A program made the translations under genes and the position numbers. Under the pieces are notes generated by a model. That model was not told the origin of the DNA and made no database searches. It saw only the letters and a program-made list of their open reading frames with translations. A DNA stretch of 60,000 bases, from positions 19,165,001 through 19,225,000 of the forward strand of contig OU612067.1 of assembly GCA_914767715.1 (NCBI GenBank), in the 5' to 3' direction. This DNA is from Membranipora membranacea. Taxonomy: Eukaryota; Bryozoa; Gymnolaemata; Cheilostomatida; Membraniporidae. The stretch's first letter is position 1. Every line of letters starts with the position of its first letter. Of this stretch, positions 25,222 to 39,000 are shown piece by piece.

Positions 25222-25924
25222 GTGATGAGTGGGAGTTGCTCGTCCATCTGGAGTAAGTATAAAACCAATCTAGGTATTAATCTGACGGTAAAAGAGCAAT
25301 GAGTTCCCCACTTTGTTAATTTTTTCCCATTTTTTTTAATTTTTGTTTTTTTCAAGTCAGCATAATTACCCTGCTGGTTATCTCAGGATATCAAGGTTCT
25401 AGAATTTGAACAAGGTCAACTTGGGCTCTAACAAGGTCGAGTTTGAAACAATTCGGACAATCTTTTAAATTTTGAATGCTGCCGTTTCTTAGTGGAAAAG
25501 TGATCCTCGTTAAAAAGAACGCTGAAGGGCAAAATGTTTTGGCACTAAATGTAAAACATTTTGCCCAAAGTGATTTAGACTGCCAAATAAAGTATTAAAA
25601 AAAAAACGGTTTCCAGTTGTGTGATGAACAGGAGTTGCTTGTCCATTTTTGGTAAGTTTGAAACCAGTCTAGTTATTAATCTGAGCGTAAAATAGCAATG
25701 AGTTCCCTCCTTTGTTCATATTTTCCCCATTCTTTTAATTTTTCGTTTTTTCAAGTCAGCATAATTACCCTTCTGATTATCTCAGGTTATCTATATTCTA
25801 GAATATGAGCAAGGTCAATTTGGGCTCTAACTGGACCTAGTTTGATAAAAGTCAGAGAACTTCTAATTTCTGAATGCTGCCGTTTTTTATTGCAAAAGTG
25901 ACCGTAGTTAAAAAGAATGCTGAC
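25222..25924 (+). repeat. Diverged two-unit tandem duplication
   Basis: Unit 1 (about 25222-25526) and unit 2 (about 25621-25924) share order and sequence: a GTGATGA..GGAGTTGCT start, a T-rich middle, TCAAGTCAGCATAATTACCC, a GGGCTCTAAC segment, then GAATGCTGCCGTTT and GTTAAAAAGAA ends. They are clearly diverged. A perfect 14-bp hairpin (25527-25540 with 25553-25566, GGGCAAAATGTTTT arms) sits between them. Unit 2 runs into an open piece to 26077 with charged residues (ADRERRAAGPNGFQ), possibly a degraded transposon protein; its family is not recognised. Confidence 0.7.
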
Positions 25925-28551
25925 AGAGAACGAAGAGCCGCAGGTCCAAACGGTTTCCAGTTATGTGTTGAGCGGGATAATTATGATCTGCAGAATCAGA
26001 TTTTAGATGCTTTTGTTTTTTTTCAGCTCTTTCCTTTTTGCCGGTTTGCAGCGTTTTTGGCAAATGAAAATATCTAGCAATAAACTGTCAAACCCTGTCC
26101 ACCGAATTAGATATAAATGAGAAAGATAGGAAGCTGCCGCTGGACTCCAATGAGAAATTCTCCATTCATTTGCAAGACCCCAACGAAGCAGATACTTTTT
26201 TTATTTGAAAGGGACTTTTTTTGCAAAATGAGAGACAAGTCAATGATCAATGAAGAATTAAAGACGGTTCGCAATTAACTTCAGATGGGAAAGCAGTAGG
26301 AATCTTGCAGAGAGGAGACGATTCATACATATTTCATTCGAATTCATCTGCAAATAATGATGATGTCACTGGAATGAACTTATGCAGTACTTTATGTTTG
26401 ATCAATAAGTTCTACAGTCAGTCAGAGTCAAACTTAGTTACAAATTGCCAGTTCAGCATCAATTGTATTCATACACATTATATTGAGAGAAATGGAAAAC
26501 CAATCACGTCTTTAGGTTCTGTATTCATACATTTGATCTTTACCTGATAGGTAAGTCTAACTGCGGCACGATGAGTTCTCTGTTGTTGCAATGGGTCATT
26601 ATCGGGGATTATGTCATAAATACTGTCAACTGTCTGTGAGGGTTTTCATGGCTCTGATCTTTTGCCAGCCTCAATCGACAAATTATAACTTATGTATCGA
26701 AGCTGACGGATTATATCTGGTCATTTCTAGGTGAGTAAGTCAAGAACATCATTTCACTTGGCTTCATTCAGTGATGAGCCTGACAAGTAACTGCACCTTT
26801 ATTTACACATCACCTTTTTATTGCATTCAGATCTCATTTTTAGCATAATATATATTATCACCTTTGAAGCAATGATAGTGATTGCCTCTTGGGTAAAGTC
26901 ACGTGGACCCATATTGTACTAATGCCCCAAACTTTACCGATTCCGCCGGAGACATGGATATTATTTATATCGAAAAGGCAGAGGGGGTTCTTCTTGATAT
27001 GTGTGTCGTGCTCACACACACTGTACCTCGGGTATCTTTAGTCTTGTTCTGCAAAGACCAGGGTAGGAAGAACGGTGGGCCAATTCCTAATCAGCTTGTG
27101 CCGTGTATGAACTGAACCTCAAAAATAGCAAGTCTGTCCCCTTAATCATCAGATCACGCCTGAACGAATCATGTTATACAACATTATTCAGTAGGACATC
27201 TCTTAAAGTGCTTTCTATCGCTTCAATTCTTAAATATAAATTAACCTGGAAGCCCTGTGAAGATCAGGTCGATCTCACATGATTATTTCATCATTAGACC
27301 TGAGCTCACTGGGAATTCCAGAAAAGTGCATTGTGGGATACGTATTGACAGGCCTCAACTCGTTGTCCCACACAGCATAGTGAGATAAAGCAGTGTAGTT
27401 GAGAGGACAGGTTTTAGCCCCAAAGGTCCTAATTTGTTTCTTTTTAGTGTTGAGAATAGGAATCACTCATTTTGTGCTTTCCAACCGGACCACCTGATGT
27501 AGCAGCAACGCTAAGATTTTGGGTTGATGGCGGAATATTAATCATGACAACAAGTGACATCATTACTGATTAAACACACCTCTGGCAGTTTACTATCCAT
27601 TGAGAACTTACTTTGCGCAACTATCTTATCATCATTTGCTTCAACATTCAATTCCTTTCAACAATTCTTTATGATTTGATTATATATCTGAAGGTCAAGG
27701 CTAAGTTGATGCCGGGACTGAGTTGTTCAGGGAGAAGTAATAGGTGCCTATCCCCCAGCTTCAATTTTAATTTTTTTGTTTTAGTATCGTTTTAATAATG
27801 TATCAGGCTCATTGTCAAAAATTTTGGATGGTTATGCTGAGTTTTTAGGTGATTATGCATTGTCATTGTTAATTGGTCAAGTTCAGTTTGAAAATGAAAT
27901 TCATATTTTTGTAAAATTGCAAAATTTTGATCCCACGTTGACAGTGATATGGAGTCAGCGCAAGACAACAGACAGCGGTAAATATATCCTAACTATACCT
28001 CCAATCAAGGTAAGACTAGCTCCAGGCCAGAAACTACAAAATGGAATAATGCTTCTCAAAACTTATCTTTATAAACCTTTCATGCGAAGCTTTCCACAGA
28101 ACAAAAATAATTTCAGATTTTGAACTCTGTCCATCTACCTTATTATTATCTTTACTTAGCATAGACAAATTTTGTGTGAAGTAATAAATTTTTTTTGTCT
28201 GTGCTTGATAAAACAACAGTGCATATTTTTACGCTGAGGTCCATTTCCATATTAATTTCATATTGAATTGCATCATAATGCTTTTTTATCGGTTAATAGT
28301 TATTTTTCCTTTTGTATCTCGTGTAAACCACGTCATCTTACAGTCGAGTTTAGAGCAGGGCTGAAGATAAGCAGATTTTGGTTTGGCCGCCTGTCATACC
28401 AGAAACATCTTCACAAGGCTTTGCCTTTTCTTTCAACTGTTTAGCGTAATTCATCTCCATCATCCACTGCTGGAAACCCTTGTGTCAGTGTCCAAGTCCT
28501 GCATTTCAATTACATTACAGCCACTTACAGATGCCATATTTTCACACTTTT

Positions 28552-28712
28552 CTGTACTTCGATACCTTTCATGATGATAAACATAACACACCGTTTCACT
28601 TCTCAGCCTGGTCATTTTGCGAACAGTGAGAGTATCACTGCTCACAAAATGACCAGGCTGAGAAGTGAAACGGTGTGTTATGTTTATCATCATGAAAGGT
28701 ATTGAAGTACAG
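28552..28712. repeat. Long hairpin, 68-bp arms, 25-base loop
   Basis: Arms 28552-28619 and 28645-28712 are inverted copies with one mismatch (CTTCGATACC against CTTCAATACC). The loop is 25 bases. A transcript would form a long, nearly perfect stem. There is no coding sense on either strand. Confidence 0.92.
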
Positions 28713-29155
28713 TACAACAATCATATCAGATTTTCGAACACTGTCTATCTAGCTGAGCTCTCATAGACCTTACTCTCACCTTAACGGGGGTCTAACATGC
28801 TCCACTTCTGATATAAAAACATTAGAATCTCAGCCTGAGTTTCCTCAGCTATTCTGTATTTATCTACCATAAATATAAAGTTTGATCAAACTTGCTAGAA
28901 TTCAGAGTTGTGTCCCTCTACAATTCATCAGATTATCAGACTTAACATAACAGACGTTTGTCTGAGCTCAAAACTTTAACGCATGTTAGAAATGACTGTT
29001 TTCATTCTGGTATTGCTGCGATTGATTATGCAAGATTCGAGGGTAACATTCGGGTGTCAGTATGACGCCCCAGTATAATCTGTTCCCATTATACTTGTGT
29101 GATGCTAAATTCTGGTACACCTTACAATAATTGAGTATGGATTTGGAAAAACACA

Positions 29156-30816
29156 CAACACTTTGTGAACTCATAGTGCCTAGCTAGTTCATTAGCAGGC
29201 AAATTACTCCGATTTATGAGAAAACATGATTTTCTGTTTCTTAGCAGAATAAAATGTTACATCCTCTCTCTTATTCCAAACAGGGAAAAAAATTCAAGTA
29301 TCTATTTTCGAAAATGTGATAATCGAACAACCCCCAAATAGTTCTTAACACTTTTCCCTGCCAATGAGCAGCACAGCAGGAGAAATTATACATTTCCCCA
29401 TTTGAGGGTATTGACGATAACTGGGAATGTTCTCAACTCGCTATTTGGTTGCGAATTTTCTATATTGCCGACTAACATTTCAAAGTTCATAATAATATTA
29501 TGTCATCTATGCCATTTATTAATGTTCTGTGTTTAATATGTCTGACAGTGGAAAAAATCTATTGGTTGGGCATAATCAAAAATCCAAGGAGAGAATTTAC
29601 CTATGAGGATGAGAGCATCTAATATCACTAATGACAAGATCAAAGAATTCTAAGAACCCCTACCCAATATACTTTGGTTGAAATAAAGGGTCATACTAGA
29701 ATATTTGAGCACGTCATAGCTCTATCTTTGTGTTCCTACATGCGTTCTCCTAACGGTGTCGGCAATGTATACCTGTTTTAGGGCGTTTATGCCAGAAGTC
29801 TGTTATCAAAAATTATTGATGTGATGACCATAACCAGTAGATTAAAGTTAAGCATTAACATAATTATAGCTTGAACAAGCTGTATTTCACCAATGATTGT
29901 CTTTTGTGTAAATTTGAGCACAATTAATTTATCAAGGCAGTGTTTGATATGCAGACATGCCAATGGTACGACAAATATTATCTCTATAGAAACTTTCCCT
30001 ATCTTTTCACGAAAAAGAACAATCTCTAGGATTTCTAGGAGTTCTAAAACTGAAAAGTCACCACACCTGCAATGGGAAAATTTAACTTGTATATAGACAG
30101 AAAGTAAAAAGGTCAATTGGGCTTATTTTGGCGCCGTCGCTATGGAGCAGAGAAATTCTTATCTCATATCTAGAACAGAATCGATCCCTTTGGTAGCGCA
30201 GGGATATTAGTTACTCTGGAGCTACGCTAGAGGCATCTTGATTCATTGCTCATAGATATTCAAGTATACCAAACATGTTTTAGATGTTAAGTCGAACCCA
30301 CGTGGAAGAAGAGATTTATTATAGATTTTTGGGCTGTTCAAAAACTGTTGGTACTTTGCTGGGCAGGTAACATCCATTTTACTTTTTCCAACAAGCTTCA
30401 AGGTACATACCCAGTTGTGGGCTAAAGTAAACCAACCCCTGTATATCCCATCCTATGCCTTGATTCAATAATTTCTATATTCGCATGCACAGTGACTGTT
30501 TTGGCAGCATGGATAGGTACAGTATGATCTCCATTGGATTAAAATGCAAACTGATAGGCGATGTGAATTAATGATGTAAATAAACATTTGATTTTAGCTA
30601 TCAGTCACATCGCATCCAATAATCTATCAACCGTGACAGATTCTTGGCAGTTGAAATTGTCCTAACATATCCTTGTACTGTTAAATGTTTTTGAGGTTTA
30701 TGAACAACATTGAATTAGTTTCAGAAATAATTTCGACAGAGATACACATGTGCAAAGTCCGCAGGTCAGCCACTTTGCCTAGCGAAGCATAGTTCTGAAA
30801 ACAACAGTAATAGCAT
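29156..30816. repeat. 1.7-kb dispersed repeat, copy 2
   Basis: Partner of 20736-22460, direct orientation, 8.4 kb away. Boundaries were judged from where flanks stop matching: sequence before CAACACTTTG and after AATAGCAT differs between copies. Copy 2 is 1,661 bases against 1,725. Confidence 0.85.
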
Positions 30817-31267
30817 ACACTGCTCAGCTTTGAAAACATCTTTGTAAGTAGTGTCAGCATCTTGGCAACACAGGCTTTCTGCTGCTGGGTGAAAGCTGCA
30901 AACAACTAGAATAACATTGTGAGTGACTCAAGGCAGCTAAGAGAAATGGATTGACACTGGGGTAGATGACAGAGGTAAGTGAAATTCTACTTTGATGGTG
31001 ATGTGGTTATGAATATTATGGATTGCTGTATGATGCTTTGACAATAGATATATTTTGGCACTATCTAGGCAGCCATTCTCCCTGATCTGGGCAATGAACT
31101 GAAGGGAGTTCATTGATCTAGGTCACCAGGAACTCATATTACATATTACAAATATATATTGCCATGAAGGACGTTTTGAAAATAATGGCAATGCCAACTT
31201 CAGTGAATGTAAGCACAAAGCTGCCTTATAGTCGGCCTTTGTCCGATATAGTTGGGATGATACGCAC

Positions 31268-31306
31268 CCTGTCTTGACAAGCCCCAACAAAGCTTGTCAA
31301 GACAGG
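31268..31306. repeat. Perfect 15-bp inverted repeat
   Basis: CCTGTCTTGACAAGC at 31268-31282 and its reverse complement at 31292-31306, separated by nine bases. Lies 0.8 kb upstream of the LRR-ROC-COR-caspase gene start; no function can be assigned. Confidence 0.9.
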
Positions 31307-32119
31307 CTAGGATGATATAGTAGCTAGTAGAATTCAGATCATCAACAGGTGTTAGATCATGGCTGTGTTGATTAGAATATCGGTAGTACTTGCATCCATG
31401 CTGAGTTTACTCAAGTTGAGCCCATCAGCCTTGTCAATGACATCTCAGGAGGCGTAGGTAGGCATCAAATGATCCACAGTTATCGTTATATATGTAATCA
31501 ATCAATCTTCCGCCAAAGTAGTGACTTGCTGGTTCCCTACAGGTCACATGACTTTGGATCTCCCCCTGAGCCTACTTCCTTGTTTTAGCTAAACTTTAAG
31601 GCTTAATTATACTAAAGCGTATCGTAGGCCGTAGACCGTAATAATTCAAGAATACAGACCTAATCCGTAATGCACTGGTGAGCACACTGCAACGTATACA
31701 GCCTTAATAGGTTTGGTTAACAAACACCAGATCAGAAAATGCAGGTGTGCTTTCTTGGGAAAAAGAGGAGCAGTAGTGAATAGAGCGAAATAGAGATAGT
31801 GATATTTGAGTTTGTTTGGTCTATCAAATTCTCCCTGAGTGATGCGGTTTGTGGGTAAGGAGAATACGAGGGGAGAATCCCATGAGACAAGAGGGGAACT
31901 GGAACTCGAGACCTTGCTTTATAGTTCTAAATGTGATTAATTGCTCCATCAAATCCTCATTCCAGTGATGTAATCTAACAGGATATTCTAATATCTCTCT
32001 TCTAACTGCTGACCTGTGACTTTATCAGTAAAAAAATAATGTACTTCATACAGTCTGTTTCCTGTTGATCCAGTAATATCTCATTGTCATACGGAGTCAG
32101 AGCACTGGTAGATTAGACT

Positions 32120-33018
32120 ATGGCGGAAGTCGGAGATGGAGGTACTGCCAAAGGACGCAGGACATCAGATAAACAAATGCTGACTAAAGATGGTTTCCCT
32201 GTGACTTCTGAAAGTGAGGCATGTAAGTGGATAAAATATACTTAAAGTGAGATCACTTTTATCTGCAACATTTTGTAGATTTAAAGACTTACAAGATTAG
32301 CGATCAAAAGACAGTTTTCTGAGCTTTTGAGAAATTTAAGCCGCTCTTTAGAGTTGTCTTCCCGTCTGTCTTGAAACACCATTATTTTGCCTGATTTTCG
32401 CTGACATACAAAATCTTTATCACAACTGGGAAAACATGCAATTATGGGCAAATTATATACTTACCTTGACTTGTCTTAAGTGGGGGAAGGGTAGTGCTAT
32501 GAGACTGTATTTTCTGGGATATTGACAGCTACAGACAATTTTTGCCTATTAATTAAACACATCCTTGATGTCAGTAGGGTCAGCATGTTCCAAACAGTAT
32601 GCCAATGTATCCATGATTATGAGAGTTGTCTGTATTTGAGATTCGTATGAATTGAAGTGATCGGTTGCGCTATTTAAAGCTGCTCCTGATTGCTGTTAAT
32701 ATAATAAAAGCTACCCTGTAGAGTTTCAAGGTTTTTTTGAGACTTGAGGAATTAATTAATTTTAGCCTTTCACTTATGTTTTTGTGCAGGTTATAGAGTA
32801 TGGTATAAACATAGTTTGGAGCCAGAGTGCACTGACTTCCTGATTAATGACCCTCATCTAACCCAGATATCACTGTCAGATCTGACAGCTGCTATTGATG
32901 GCCTCGATATCACTCACATGATCATCAGCGGTGATATCCCACCTACTCTTGGTCAGATTGCTCCTGATCTGAAACAACTCAGACTAGGACAAATACGACA
33001 CCAAGATCAGCTACAGAG
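32120..33018 (+). other. N-terminal exons of the receptor
   Basis: Exon 32120-32222 encodes a basic, Ser/Thr-rich start (MAEVGDGGTAKGRRTSDKQ). Exon 32790-33018 continues CYRVWYKHSLEPECTDFL, then a helical or strand-rich stretch with ISGDIPPTLGQ, and ends in split AG, which fits the phase-2 start of the LRR exons. There is no recognisable death-fold or other domain; it may be an LRR cap. Confidence 0.7.
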
Positions 33019-36000
33019 GTGAGCGTACCTTTTGTGGGATATGGTATGGTGTGTCTGTATCTGATTTGTGTGAGTGCATTTAGTGAAGTGATAGTATGTC
33101 CAAGGAAAACTATTGCTGAGATTCTTAAATCTCCTATCATGTGAGTTTTCTTCCTATTATCAGCACTATAATGGTGTTGAGTGAAAGATTGAAATTTAAT
33201 ATCATGTGAAATTTATTTCAGTGCAAAACTTAAATCCCATTTTCTCGTAGGGTATTTTGATGACCGATTCAATAACCATGGCTATTCGTTATCACCAGCA
33301 GTAAGCCCATTAGTTATGTGTGATAGTTATTTCCTGATCACCTCTGATACACTTGAAATGGTGCACTTTGGGGTGTACACTAACAACTAGTTAATGGCAG
33401 ATGCTCAATTCATATAAATATACAACTCACCGAATTACACTATTCTACCTCTGAATTGACAACCATCAAAGTAATTTAATCCTGATCGACCTGTCCTGTT
33501 ACGGTGGTATCGAACCTAGAGATAGACAAAAACATGGGTGAGAGACAACGTCATGATAGAAAACATATACAAATATAAACAGAACAAGATATCAACTCGC
33601 AAGCACAATCACGAAATCATGTTGTTGTTTGTTGTTGTTTGTTGTTGTTGTTTGTTGCTGTTTTTGTTGTTATTTTCTGGTGGTTTTATAATACTATCTA
33701 ATACTGAATATGTGGCTAGATATCTGGGTCCTGCTGCCACATATTTCAGCTCCAATTAATATTTTTGTTGTGCTCAGTTCTCTCGGTGGATCAAGAGTCC
33801 TTGAGCTAAGCTCTTTACTTGCTATTAATACCTCACTCACTCTCCCTAATCATCCATGTTCATTCATGTATGAACTAGGGCTTCAAATTCATACTGTTTA
33901 ACATATTTGTGATACTTTGTAGTTGTCTTCTCTTGTACACGAGAAGGCAACTAGCAAATGTAATACATAACATTCCTCATACTCACAATCTCTACTAGGA
34001 TTCACATTACGCGTAACCACATTCATCTAAACTCGTTCACAACACCTCACATGTAATTTAAATATATTACAGCATTTGTTCACTGACAGCTCTAGAGAAG
34101 TTATATGTATCAGGTAATAGTAGATTTCAAACGTTGCCTGATGATATGGGTATGATGAAGTCACTAAAGGAGTTACATGTGTCTGGCTGTGATCTGACTC
34201 ATTTACCTACAAGGTGAGTAATGTTCTTATGATCAGGACTATAAAATCAATATATTAGTGATGTTACATTATTTATGACAGATAAGCCCATTAGTTATAT
34301 GTGATAGTTATTTCCTGATCACCTCACATGTAATTTTAATATATTACAGTGTCTGTTCACTACCAGCTCTAGAGAAGTTATATGTAACAGATAATAGTAG
34401 ACTTCAAACGTTACCTGATGATATAGGCATGATGAAGTCACTAAAGGTGTTATATGTGTCAGGCTGTGATCTGACTCATTTACCTTCAAGGTGAGTAATG
34501 TCCTTATGATCAGAACCATTGAAGAAATATATTAGTGATGTTACATTATTTATGATAGATAATTTGGATAAAATGCAGGAATCTATAATAAAACAAAGTT
34601 TCATTTTGTATTAGAAGAAAATATTGATGACAGAAATTCACACTCTGGCTATTATTTCAATAATCTGTGACTGGTAGCTTTCTCCTTGTTACACTTCACA
34701 TATAACATATTATGATGTATATTACAGTGTCTGCTCACTGACAGCTTTAGAGAAGTTATCTGTATCAGTTAATAGGAGACTACAAATTTTACCTGATGAT
34801 ATAGGTATGATTAAGACACTGAAGGTGTTTCATGTGTCTAGCTGTGATCTGACTCATTTACCTACAAGGTAAGTAATGTTCTTATGATCAGAACTATGAA
34901 AGCGATATGTTAGGGATGTTACATTATTTATGATAGATAATTTGGATAAAATGCAGGAATCTATAATAAAACAAAGTTTCATTTTGTATAAGAAGAAAAT
35001 ATTGATGACAGAAATTCACACTCTGGCTATTATTTCAATAATCTGTGACTGGTAGCTTTCTCCTTGTTACACTTCACATATAACATATTATGATGTATAT
35101 TACAGTGTCTGTTCACTACCAGCTCTAGAGAAGTTATATGTAACAGATAATAGTAGACTTCAAACGTTACCTGATGATATAGGCATGATGAAGTCACTAA
35201 AGGTGTTATATGTGTCAGGCTGTGATCTGACTCATTTACCTTCAAGGTGAGTAATGTCCTTATGATCAGAACCATTGAAGAAATATATTAGTGATGTTAC
35301 ATTATTTATGATAGATAATTTGGATAAAATGCAGGAATCTATAATAAAACAAAGTTTCATTTTATATTAGAAGAAAATATTGATGACAGAAATTCACACT
35401 CTGGCTATTATTTCAATAATCTGTGACTGGTAGCTTTCTCCTTGTTACACTTCACATATAACATATTATGATGTATATTACAGTGTCTGCTCACTGACAG
35501 CTTTAGAGAAGTTATCTGTATCAGTTAATAGGAGACTACAAATTTTACCTGATGATATAGGTATGATTAAGACACTGAAGGTGTTTCATGTGTCAGGCTG
35601 TGATCTGACTCATTTACCTTCAAGGTGAGTAATGTCCTTATGATCAGAACTATCGAAGTAATATATTAGTGATGTTACATTATTTATGATAGATAATTTG
35701 GATAAAATGCAGGAATCTATAATAAAACAAAGTTTCATTTTATATTGGGAGAAAATATTGATGACAGAAATTCACACTCTGGCTATTATTTCAATAATCT
35801 GTGACTGGTAGCTTTCTCCTTGTTACACTTCATATTTAATATTTATTATGTATATTATAGTATTTGTACACTGACAGCTCTAGAGGTATTATCTGTATTC
35901 GGTAATAGGAGACTACAAATTTTACCTGATGATATAGGTATGATTAAGACACTGAAGGTGTTTCATGTGTCTAGCTGTGATTTGACTCATTTACCAACAA

Positions 36001-39000
36001 GGTGAGTAATGTTCTTATGATCAGAACTATGAAAGCAATATGTTAGGGATGTTACATTATTTATGATAGATAATTTGGATAAAATGCAGGAATCTATAAT
36101 AAAACAAAGTTTCATTTTGTATAAGAAGAAAATATTGATGACAGAAATTCACACTCTGGCTATTATTTCAATAATCTGTGACTGGTAGCTTTCTCCTTGT
36201 TACACTTCACATATAACATATTATGATGTATATTACAGTGTCTGTTCACTGACAGCTTTAGAGAAGTTATCTGTATCAGTTAATAGTAGACTTCAAACGT
36301 TACCTGATGATATAGGTATGATGAAGTCACTAAAGGAGTTATATATGTCAAACTGTGATCTGACTCATTTACTAACAAGGTGAGTAATGTTCTTATGATC
36401 AGATTTATGAAAGTGATATATTAGTGATGTTACATTATTTATGATAGATAATTTGGATAGAATGCGGGAATCTATAATGAATCAAAGTTTCATATAATAT
36501 TAGAAGAGAATATTGATGACCGAAATTCACACTGTGGCTATTATATCTATAATCTGTTACTGGTAGTTATCTCCTTGTTACACTTCACATTTGATATTTA
36601 TTATGTATATTACAGTATTTGTTCACTACCAGCTCTAGAGAAGTTATCTGTATCAGATAATAGTAGACTACAAATGTTACCTGATGATATAGGTATGATG
36701 AAGTCACTGCAGGTGTTATATATGTCAAACTGTGATCTGACTCATTTACCTTCAAGGTGAGTAATGTCCTTATGATCAGAACCATTGAAGAAATATATTA
36801 GTGATGTTATATTATTTATGATAGATAATTTGGATAAAATGCAAGAATCTATAATAAAACAAAGTTTCATTTTGTATTAGAAGAAAATATTGATGACAGA
36901 AATTCACACTCTGGCTATTATTTCAATAATCTGTGACTGGTAGCTTTCTCCTTGTTACACTTCACATATAACATATTATGATATATATTACAGTGTCTGT
37001 TCACTGCCAGCTCTAGAGAAGTTATTTGTATTCGGTAATAAGCGACTACAAACGTTACCTGATGATATAGGTATGGTTAAGACACTGAAGGAGTTATATG
37101 TGTCAGGCTGTGATCTGACTCATTTACCAACAAGGTGAGTAATGCCCTTATGATCAGTACCATTGAAGCAATATAATAGGGATGTTACATTATTTATGAT
37201 AGATAATTTGGATAAAATGCGGGAATCTATAATGAATCAAAGTTCCATATTATATTAGAAGAAAATATTGATGACTGAAATTCACACTGTGGCTATTATA
37301 TCTATAATCTGTGACTGGTAGTTATCTCCTTGTATTACTTCACATATAACATATTATGATGTATGTTACAGTGTCTGTTCACTGCCAGCTCTAGAGAACT
37401 TACATGTATCAGGTAATAGTAGATTACAAACGTTACCTGATGATATAGGTATGATGAAGTCACTAAAGGAGTTACATGTGTCTGGCTGTGATCTGACTCA
37501 TTTACCTACAAGGTGAGTAATGTTCTTATGATCAGGACTATAAAATCAATATATTAGTGATGTTACATTATTTATGACAGATAAGCCCATTAGTTATATG
37601 TGATAGTTATTTCCTGATCACCTCACATGTAATTTTAATACATTACAGCATTTGTTCACTGACAGCTCTAGAGGAGTTATCTGTATCAGGTAATAGTAGA
37701 CTACAAACGTTACCTGATGATATAGGCATGATGAAGTCACTAAAGGTGTTATATGTGTCAAACTGTGATCTGACTCATTTACCTTCAAGGTGAGTAATGT
37801 CCTTATGATCAGAACCATTGAAGAAATATATTAGTGATGTTACATTATTTATGATAGATAATTTGGATAAAATGCAGGACTCTATAATAAAACAAAGTTT
37901 CATTTTGTATTAGAAGAAAATATTGATGACAGAAATTCACACTGTGGCTATTATATCTATAATCTGTTACTGGTAGTTATCTCCTTGTATTACTTCACAT
38001 ATAACATATTATGATGTATATTACAGTGTCTGTTCACTGCCAGCTCTAGAGAAGTTATCTGTATTCAGTAATAAGCGACTACAAATGTTACCTGATGATA
38101 TAGGCATGATGAAGTCACTAAAGGTGTTATATGTGTCAAACTGTGATCTGACTCATTTACCTTCAAGGTGAGTAATGTCCTTATGATCAGAACCATTGAA
38201 GAAATATATTAGTGATGTTACATTATTTATGATAGATAATTTGGATAAAATGCAGGAATCTATAATAAAACAAAGTTTCATTTTATATTAGAAGAAAATA
38301 TTGATGACAGAAATTCACACTCTGGCTATTATATCTGTAATCTGTTACTGGTAGTTATCTCCTTGTATTACTTAACAAATAACGTATTATGATATATATT
38401 ACAGTGTCTGTTCACTACCAGCTGTAGAGGAGTTAGATGTAACAGGTAATAGGAGACTACAAACGTTACCTGATGATATAGGTATGATGAAGTCACTAAA
38501 GGTGTTATATATGTCGAACTGTGATCTGACTCATTTACCTACAAGGTGAGTAATGCCCTTATGATCAGAACTATTGAAGTAATATATTAGTGATGTTACA
38601 TAATTTATGATAGATAATTTGGATAAAATGCAGGAATCTATAATAAAACAAAGTTTCATTTTATATTAGAAGAAAATATTGATGACAGAAATTCACACTC
38701 TGGCTATTATATCTATAATCTGTTACTGGTAGTTATCTCCTTGTATTACTTAACATATAATGTATTATGATGTATATTACAGTGTCTGTTCCTTGACAGC
38801 TCTAGAGAAGTTATCTGTATCAGGTAATAGGAGACTACAAACGTTACCTGATGATATAGGTATGATGAAGTCACTAAAGGTGTTAGATGTGTCATACTGT
38901 GATCTGACTCATTTACCTTCAAGGTGAGTAATGCTCTTATGATCAGAACTATTGAAGCAATATATTAGTGATGTTACATAATTTATGATAGATAATTTGG

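Noticed and set aside
26305-28123. Short plus-strand frames (80, 70, 103 residues) as a transposon gene
   Set aside because: No reverse transcriptase, integrase or transposase motif seen; frames do not join by plausible splice sites.
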